In this document: positions 57,893-64,000 of the stretch, piece after piece
Position numbering within the stretch: the stretch's first letter is position 1
Layout: every line of letters starts with the position of its first letter
NCBI GenBank assembly: GCA_029891385.1
Contig: CM057233.1
Span: forward strand, 35,137,540-35,201,539
Length of the DNA stretch: 64,000 nt
From: Erythroxylum novogranatense
Taxonomy: Eukaryota; Streptophyta; Magnoliopsida; Malpighiales; Erythroxylaceae
Direction: 5' to 3'
Position numbers and translations under genes: made by a program
Notes under the pieces: model-generated
The model's input: the letters and a program-made list of their open reading frames with translations, nothing else
Database searches by the model: none
Told to the model about the DNA's origin: nothing

Positions 57893-60216
57893 TGTTGGAC
57901 CCCGAATTTTCTTGAAAATTTTGAATTATAAAGTGGCATTAAATGAGGAAATATATGGAGAATTATTTGTGTGCAAAGAAAAAGAAGAGTCAAGAATATG
58001 AATTGTTATATGAGATTAAGATAGGTTATTAATGATTATGATTAATTATGGTCTAAAGTGTTGTTTTGAGTTTAAATGAAATTGATAGTGAATACACTGT
58101 TTTAAATGGAAGTTGAAAAGCAAGAAATAAATAGTGAAAGTGTGAGAATTTGGAGAATTAAGAAAGTTTGACTTTTTGGGATGAAAAGTGGGCAAAGTTG
58201 ACTTTTTGATTTAGGATGAATTTGAGAAAATGATCTTCATGACACTTGTATCTTATGTTGCAAGCTTTTTTTTGCCATAAAGTATGATATTTTTCGATGT
58301 CGGAATTGAAAGTTATGATTTTTCAAAGTTAAGGTTATTTTACTTTGTCTTTGAAAATGCTCTCAAGTATAGGATCGTGTATGTTGTGCTTTGAGGCCAA
58401 TTCTGGATTGATATGTTTTGAATTGAGTTAAGTGGTCTTCATAAAAGTCATAGAAGATTTTTCTATCTTTTCAATGAGGTATCATATGTTAATTTTGGAT
58501 GTGAGAATTAGAAGATATGAATTTATGAAGTTTGGATGTGGTATAGGATAACACACTATTCTAGCAGAAAATTTGACAGAAGAATTGACTTAGTTAGAGT
58601 TTGAAATTGCTTTCAAGTTCTTCATAAAAGTTTTAGATTTTGTTTTGATCTTTCCATTAATGTGAAGTATGCAATTTTTGAACCAGGAAATATGAAGTTA
58701 TGATTTTTGCAAGTTTCTGTTACTGTTTTAGCAAGATTATTAGAGGACATAACTTTTGATTGGAAATTTGACTTCCTTATAGACTAAAATGATTTTTCTG
58801 TCCTTCATGAAAGTTGTAGGTGGCTTTCTAATATTTGCATTGATATAAAATATGACATGTTTGGACTTTGGAGTTCAAAGATAGAAATTTTCAAAGTTGA
58901 GTCTTTGTTTAGGGATTGATTATTTGGATAAAAAAATCGAGTGGATTTTTGACCCCTTTAAAGACGGAATTGATTTTCGAGTTCTTCATGAAAATTGTAA
59001 AGATTCCTTGGAGCTTTCTATTGATATAAAATTTTTCAAATTTGGAGTTCTGGACCAAGAGTTATAAATTTTGGAAAATTCGGTTATATATATATACCTA
59101 TATATATGAAAAATCCTTTTGTTTTTGCTACTCTCCTCCCCTGATCCGACCCTTGTTCAATCTTTTGTTTATAAATTTTCTGTATGACATCCGATTGATT
59201 TAGTTTTTGAAGCGTTAAATTCCTAAGACAATTTTCTTCATCAGAATGGGAAATTTATAATTTTTGAGATTAAATTGAAAGAGATTGATTTAATCAAAGT
59301 GAGTTGGATATTTTTCTGAACATGGTTCAGTCTTTTCAGAAATTCTTGATCTGTAGAGATCCAATTGAGTTGGTTATTGTGGAAAATTAAAATAGAGACA
59401 TGGGGATACAAGTCTTATGAAAGAATTGAATTTCAATTTATCCCGTAAGACTTCCAATTTCTGAATGGAAGTCGGGTTTAGTGTGTAGTCTTGGATTAGA
59501 AAAATCTGAAAGTATTTTGGCCATAAATTTTGTTCTAGTCATCCAAATGAGGTGATTCTTGATTTGCATTAAACCAGAAAGATAAGGCTACAATTTCAAT
59601 GAAGGAACTGAATTTTAATTCATTCTCTAAGAATGTAAATTTTTGGATGGAAATAAATTGCTGGAAAATGTTTTAGCATATGAATAACCCGAAATGTTTG
59701 GAGTATAACTTTTGACGTAGTGCACCAAATTAAATGATTTTGGTAGCGTTATGAAATTGAGACAATAAGGAACATTTATCTAGAGTAATTTTTAGCAAAT
59801 TCATTCATTTTGATGGTTAGAAAAATGTCCTAAAATAAGCATGAATTAAAATGAGCTTTAGGGGCAAATTGGGAAGACTACTTAAAGAGTTAAGTCACAA
59901 GGCTTATGAGGAAGGGCTTTTTGTTCATTTATCACTCATTAAATGACATGGCAATATAAATCAATAGGGCTGTTGTTTTTCATGAAGGAAGCACGACACT
60001 TAAGGAAAGAAAGAGCAAAAGAAAAAGAGAGAAAAGAGGAAGCAAGTTTTCAAATGGAGAAGAATGAAAGAAGAAGAGAAAGGTAACTTAGGGTTTCGAT
60101 TTTCTTGGGCTTCAAGCATGATTTTTGAGTAGATTCAAGGGGAAAAATGTGGAAGGTGATGAAAGTTTCCTTCCAAGCCAAGAAAAATCCAAAATTGGAG
60201 AAGATGAAGGTAAGAG

Positions 60217-60465
60217 ATGCATTTAATTTGTTGAGTTTTAATGATATATGTTCTTATAAATATGATACTCAGTCTGCAACTGAGGGAAATATGAAATATA
60301 TGTATCTTACAACCTGTCAATCAGGAAAGATAAACATATTGGAAAAACTACCAATGCTCCCTACTGGATTACATTATACATATATAAATGTGATTGAATC
60401 TAATATGGTAGTTAAAGCAAAACACATTGATCCTTCAATAATCTCTATTTGGCATTTTGATCTTT
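60217..60465 (+). pseudogene. Captured copia pol scrap inside G2
   Basis: Within the open frame at 60147-60467 the translation NLLSFNDICSYKYDT, ILEKLPMLPTGLHYT, NVIESNMV and ISIWHFDL matches the segment just before the pre-integrase HDRLGHPG motif of plant Ty1/copia pol. G1 has no such stretch: there GGTAAGAG is followed after about 15 bp by AAGTTT, while in G2 about 249 bp separate them. The frame's first residues belong to LTR sequence. It is on the opposite strand to G2's own sense direction. It is not the interrupted element H sequence, which has its own copy at 57080. Confidence 0.7.
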
Positions 60466-62199
60466 AAGTTTTTCATAAATTTTTGGGTTAGATAGCTTGG
60501 AAATGGTATGGGTTTGTGATTTCCAAGTTCAATTTTGGTGATTGCTTAGTATTATTGGTTCAATTCTGGATGATTAATTAATTAGGGTTTATGTTATTGA
60601 ATTAGGGAAAATTAAGGAAAGGCTTTGGAGAATTAATGCTTGGGACAAGTTTCTAGCATGAAATTGAGGTGGGTAATGTGTTTATATTTTGAATTATAAG
60701 CTACTATTGTGTTCTTGAAAAATAAAGAAAGTTAAAGAAAGAAAGTATCGGATTTTTTTAATTCTGAATGTTTTTGAAAAATTGTTTCAAGTTTTAAAAT
60801 GTGTTGTTTTATAGTTTGAAATTGACAAAAAGAATAAGTGTGTGATTGCTGCCATTTTGAGTTAATTGTTGGGATTATATGGATTGGTTTGGAGTTGGGA
60901 GATTGAGGAATGTGGTGATTGAAGTGTTTACGTGCAGGTGCTAGAAATTGATTGAAGGTTGATGAGTTTTTGGCTAGTTGAATTTTAGGGGAGGTGCTGT
61001 CCAATTTTTTTTTGAAAAATGGATAGAAACTTCGACTAAGGTTTTGACCCTCTTAGAGTGTGATTTGGATTGGAGGGTCTTCTTGAAGGTTGGAGTTCAT
61101 GCTTATAGTTTTCCATTGGTATATAATATGTCATTTTTCGACTTAAGCATAAGGTTTGAAGTGTCATCTTATAGGCAGTATATTTGGAAGGGTTTTTCAC
61201 CTTTTTAGAACCTTCATTGATTTTTGCATCCTTCATAAAAGATGTAGATTGTCTTTTACCCTTTCCATTGAGGTATGATATGCAATTTTTGGAGTTAGGA
61301 ATAAGGAGTTATGAGGATTGGAAGAATTCAGTTACTGTTTATATGGTCATTTTACTGTTTGATTGGTCATTTTATAGGCAGTACCTTTGAGTGAGTTTTT
61401 TCCCCTTTTAATGATTGAATTGATTTTTTCTTCCTTCATGAAATTTGTAAATCATCCTTTTATCTTTCCATTGAGGTAAAATGTGACATTTTTAGGCTAT
61501 TGTGTTAAGAGATATGATTTTTCAAACTTCTGGCATTGTGTAGGACATTTTCAATTTGGGCAGTAACTTTTGACCTCCTTAATGGCCAGATTAGTTTTTA
61601 AATCCTTCATGGAAGTTGTAGCGCTTCCTTTTATCTTTTTATTGATACCAAATTTGCGAACTTTGGATTTCGATGTGAAAAGCTATAAATTTCCAAAGTT
61701 TCAGATGTTTTAATTGATTTTATAAAAAAATTAAATATATATATGCATAGCGCTTGTCTCGCGGCATCCTTTCGAATGTTTTTGAAAAATTGTTTCTAGT
61801 TTTAAAATCTTTTGATAAATTAAGGAAATTTATGAAATTATTTATTTATGATTGAATTGAGAAATTATGAAAATTGTGGCATTCATTGTTTGTAAATGAT
61901 TGTGCATTTGATATATGAATTTGTGTGAATTATGATTGACAATTTGATATATGAATTTTATTGTTATGTGAGTTTTGAAATTTGGGGAAAATTATGAATG
62001 AAATTTGTTTGATATGACGCGATATGAAAAATAAGGTTTTGAAATGTGCCTCCGGGCCATTTGATTTCAAGTATGAATTATGTGGTATGTGGGTTTGGTT
62101 AGGTCCCATAAGTTTGAGTCAAGTGCATTTGTCTCGTTTTTATAGGCTTCTCCCGCTTACCGGCTAGTGGCCCTGGAGCTTCGATTTCAGACTCCCATA

Positions 62200-62297
62200 A
62201 GTTCACGGCTACATTGGACCATTATGCGGGAAAGTGTAGTACGTTCTGTTCACGGCTGAACAGGACCTCTATGCGGGAATGTGCAGTACGTTTCGTT
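62200..62297 (+). repeat. Two-unit tandem repeat in G2
   Basis: Units of about 48 bp, each with TTCACGGCT, TATGCGGGAA and a GCAGTACGTT or GTAGTACGTT end. Confidence 0.75.
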
Positions 62298-62910
62298 TTG
62301 GACCTTCCCAAACCATTCTGATGTGTTATATGTTTTTGATTTTGTTTATATGTGATGCATTCATGTTTTGATTTTATTTATGAATTGTGAAAAGTTTTGG
62401 AATTTCAAGGAATGAGAAATTGAGGTTTTCAACCGTGAAAGTTTTTGAAAATTGTTTATGATTGATTTAAAAGGTTGAAAAGTTTCAGAAATAAGCTTTT
62501 GATAAATTTTCTGTAGTGAAATTTTGATAAAATGGAAAATGAGTTTTGCAAATGTTTTTGCTTATTGTTTATTTTATAAACATGTTATCCACAAGCTGTC
62601 AAGCTCACCCCCCTTTCATCCCCATCTCTAGGTTTCGAGCAAGGAGAGCGGATGAAAGAACGTCAAGGTTTTTGTTCGATTTTTAGTTATCTTAGGTTTT
62701 GTGTATTTTGGATTTTAGTATGAGTTTTGTATATGGCTTGGGCTACCATTAATGTATTGTAAGCATTTATTTCATGATGGATATGATTATGAATTTATGT
62801 AAGGAATTGAGTTATAAATTTGTGTATGATTATGGAATATGAATTGTGATTGTATATGAATATGATTGGGTTGTATTTGGATTGAATTATGAAATTGTGT
62901 ATTGAATTGA

Positions 62911-63040
62911 GGTCCGATGATACTGATTTGTGATTGAGAATTATGGAAGTGTTATAGGTATAGAAATGTGTTTGATTGTGATTGGATTCCGGACGGGAGG
63001 TCCGATGATTCTGAGTTGTGCTTGGGAATTATAGAAGTGA
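62911..63040 (+). repeat. 88-bp spaced repeat in G2
   Basis: GGTCCGATGAT.CTGA.TTGTG occurs at 62911 and 62999, each followed by GAATTAT.GAAGTG. Confidence 0.7.
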
Positions 63041-63674
63041 GTTTAAACCCTTTGCAAGTTTTGAGTTTGTTAAAATACAGTCGTTATGCTGCCCAAATTT
63101 TTGTTATAAGGATATGTGTGATTATTTTTATGGCAAAGAAAGAATAAGAATTAGAATAAGTTTTGTTATAGATGATATTGAGATATTGCATAATTAAGAA
63201 GATTTTTATGAATGATTGAGGATAAGTTTCCAAATGGGGGAAATTATATTGTTTTGATTTGTATAAGATTAAATACAGATGAATTAAATGAAATAAATGA
63301 AAAAGAAAGAAAGAAAAAAATTTATACCGAATTTCGGATTGGTTTAGTTTTAGGGTTTCCAACGCGACACTATTCTAAAAGTGGATGTTATCGGATGTCA
63401 GAATTTGTATGTCATTTTGATTGCATCATTTGTTTGGTTTTTATTCCGAGCCAATTCAATTTGACTTCGTATTCGATTCCGCTTTCGCTTTTGTTTTCGC
63501 ATTTTGTTATCCGAATTTTTGATTCGATTTGTTGTGATTCGATACTTTCGCTTTGTATGTCGCTTTTGTTTGGTTTTGAAATCCATTTGATTTGTTCCGC
63601 CACTTTGTTTTCGTTTCTGTTTTCCGTTCTTATCCGGTTGGGGTCTGGTCTCGAGATCGGGTCCTAACAGAAAG

Positions 63675-64000
63675 GTATTTGTGTCGATAAATGTGACCTT
63701 CCTAGAGGAAGAGTTTGTGAGAAATCATAAAGGAAGAAGTGAAGTAGTACTAAAGGAGTTAGCTATTTCATCCAATTCAAGAGTTGATATGGATATAATA
63801 GAATAAGATGTCAAAATGAATTCAAAAGCTAAATCAGAAGTGCAACCTGGACATCAAGTAGTGCCTATACATAGAGGGAGGGTTGTGAGACAGCTAGATA
63901 GGTATCTAGGTCTAGGAAAAGGTTGTATTGCCATCTTAGACAAAGAAGAAACGGATTCCATTACGTATACACAGGCTATTAATGATGTTGATGCAGAAAA
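63675..64000 (+). pseudogene. pol: Element H pol resumed: integrase tail and linker before RT
   Basis: Continues after G2 with VFVSINVTFLEEEF, the conserved copia segment that follows FVGYPKGTRGY. A Ser/Glu-rich linker with one stop follows, then GRVVRQLDRYLGLG and TYTQAINDVDAE, the usual lead-in to the reverse transcriptase. The window ends before any RT motif. Confidence 0.88.

Larger units (their letters stand above)
57893..63669 (-). mobile_element. Element G2: giant solo LTR (5.78 kb), inverted relative to G1
   Basis: Plus-strand edges TGTTGGACCCCG and CGGGTCCTAACA. Flanks GCAAA (57888-57892) and GAAAG (63670-63674) are a mutated 5-bp duplication; taking out the element and one flank restores the copia frame (DSK then VFVS). 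Its reverse complement matches G1 at both ends and at landmarks such as GGTGAGCTTGACAGCTTGTGG-like (62590) and AGCACGACACTTAAG (59990). Worn tandem units with TTCATGAAAGTTGTAGA and AGTTATGATTTTT fill 58240-59070 and 61040-61720. No primer site or polypurine tract. It is 1.6 kb longer than G1. Confidence 0.87.
28079..64000 (+). mobile_element. Element H: Ty1/copia retrotransposon, right end outside window
   Basis: Its order is LTR, primer site, gag, protease, integrase, start of RT linker. Integrase ahead of RT defines Ty1/copia. The 5' LTR starts TGTTGAAG at 28079 and ends GAGCTAACA at 54325, split by B and everything nested in it. The pol is split by G2. The RT, RNase H and 3' LTR lie beyond the right edge. 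Many stops show that it is dead. Confidence 0.88.

Noticed and set aside
63212..63667. 151-residue open frame at the end of G2
   Set aside because: Lies in the terminal part of the giant LTR; the matching part of G1 is not open, and no domain is visible.

Overview
The window is plant nuclear repeat DNA, most likely from an angiosperm with a large, transposon-rich genome. It is AT-rich and has no intact host gene, rRNA, tRNA gene or CRISPR array. The elements carry plant hallmarks: Ty3/gypsy chromovirus (Tekay/Del-like) pol with a chromodomain, Ty1/copia gag-pol, initiator-Met-type primer sites (TGGTATCAGAGCC), an Athila/Tat-type gag scrap and a tRNA-derived SINE. A eudicot is my guess; nothing in the sequence fixes the species.

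Layout: two nested stacks lie side by side. Left stack (1-27690, outermost first): an Athila/Tat-like gag scrap (27300-27690); LTR E (minus, ends 27072); LTR D (minus, ends 24292); Ty3/gypsy element A (plus, runs in from the left edge and ends 21956). Two later insertions split A: G1 (2156-6337, a giant solo LTR inside gag) and F (10118-18891, minus, a non-autonomous gypsy inside the integrase tail). Right stack (28079-64000): Ty1/copia element H (plus). Its 5' LTR is split by non-autonomous gypsy B (28223-51992). B's 3' LTR is split by solo LTR X (35089-49399), and X by non-autonomous gypsy C (37062-49392, minus). A three-copy SINE cluster (51993-52394) sits exactly between B's end and B's target duplication. 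H's pol is split by G2 (57893-63669), a second, inverted giant LTR of the G family. Five-base target duplications were read directly for F (atagg), G1 (tcgat), C (gcgat), X (cggac) and B (atata), and a mutated one for G2.

A has recognisable gag, protease, RT, RNase H, integrase and chromodomain, broken by a few stops, frameshifts and insertions. B, C and F share A's primer site and polypurine tract but have only about 3.2-3.5 kb of decayed interior. They look like a family mobilised in trans by an A-like partner (inference).

The most unusual content is structure inside the LTRs. (1) Arrays of 10-14 bp perfect palindromes, mostly CpG-rich, lie inside otherwise AT-rich LTRs of several families. 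(2) A chain of small hairpins is closed by GTTGTGACCG/CGGTCACAAC and shows compensatory base changes. (3) A predicted three-way junction is closed by GTTGGGTGA/TCACCCAAC. (4) An intron-like interval, with GTGAGT at one end and (T)nCAG at the other, encloses (2) and (3) in every gypsy LTR complete enough to check. Together these suggest an LTR-encoded structured leader RNA that I do not recognise as described.
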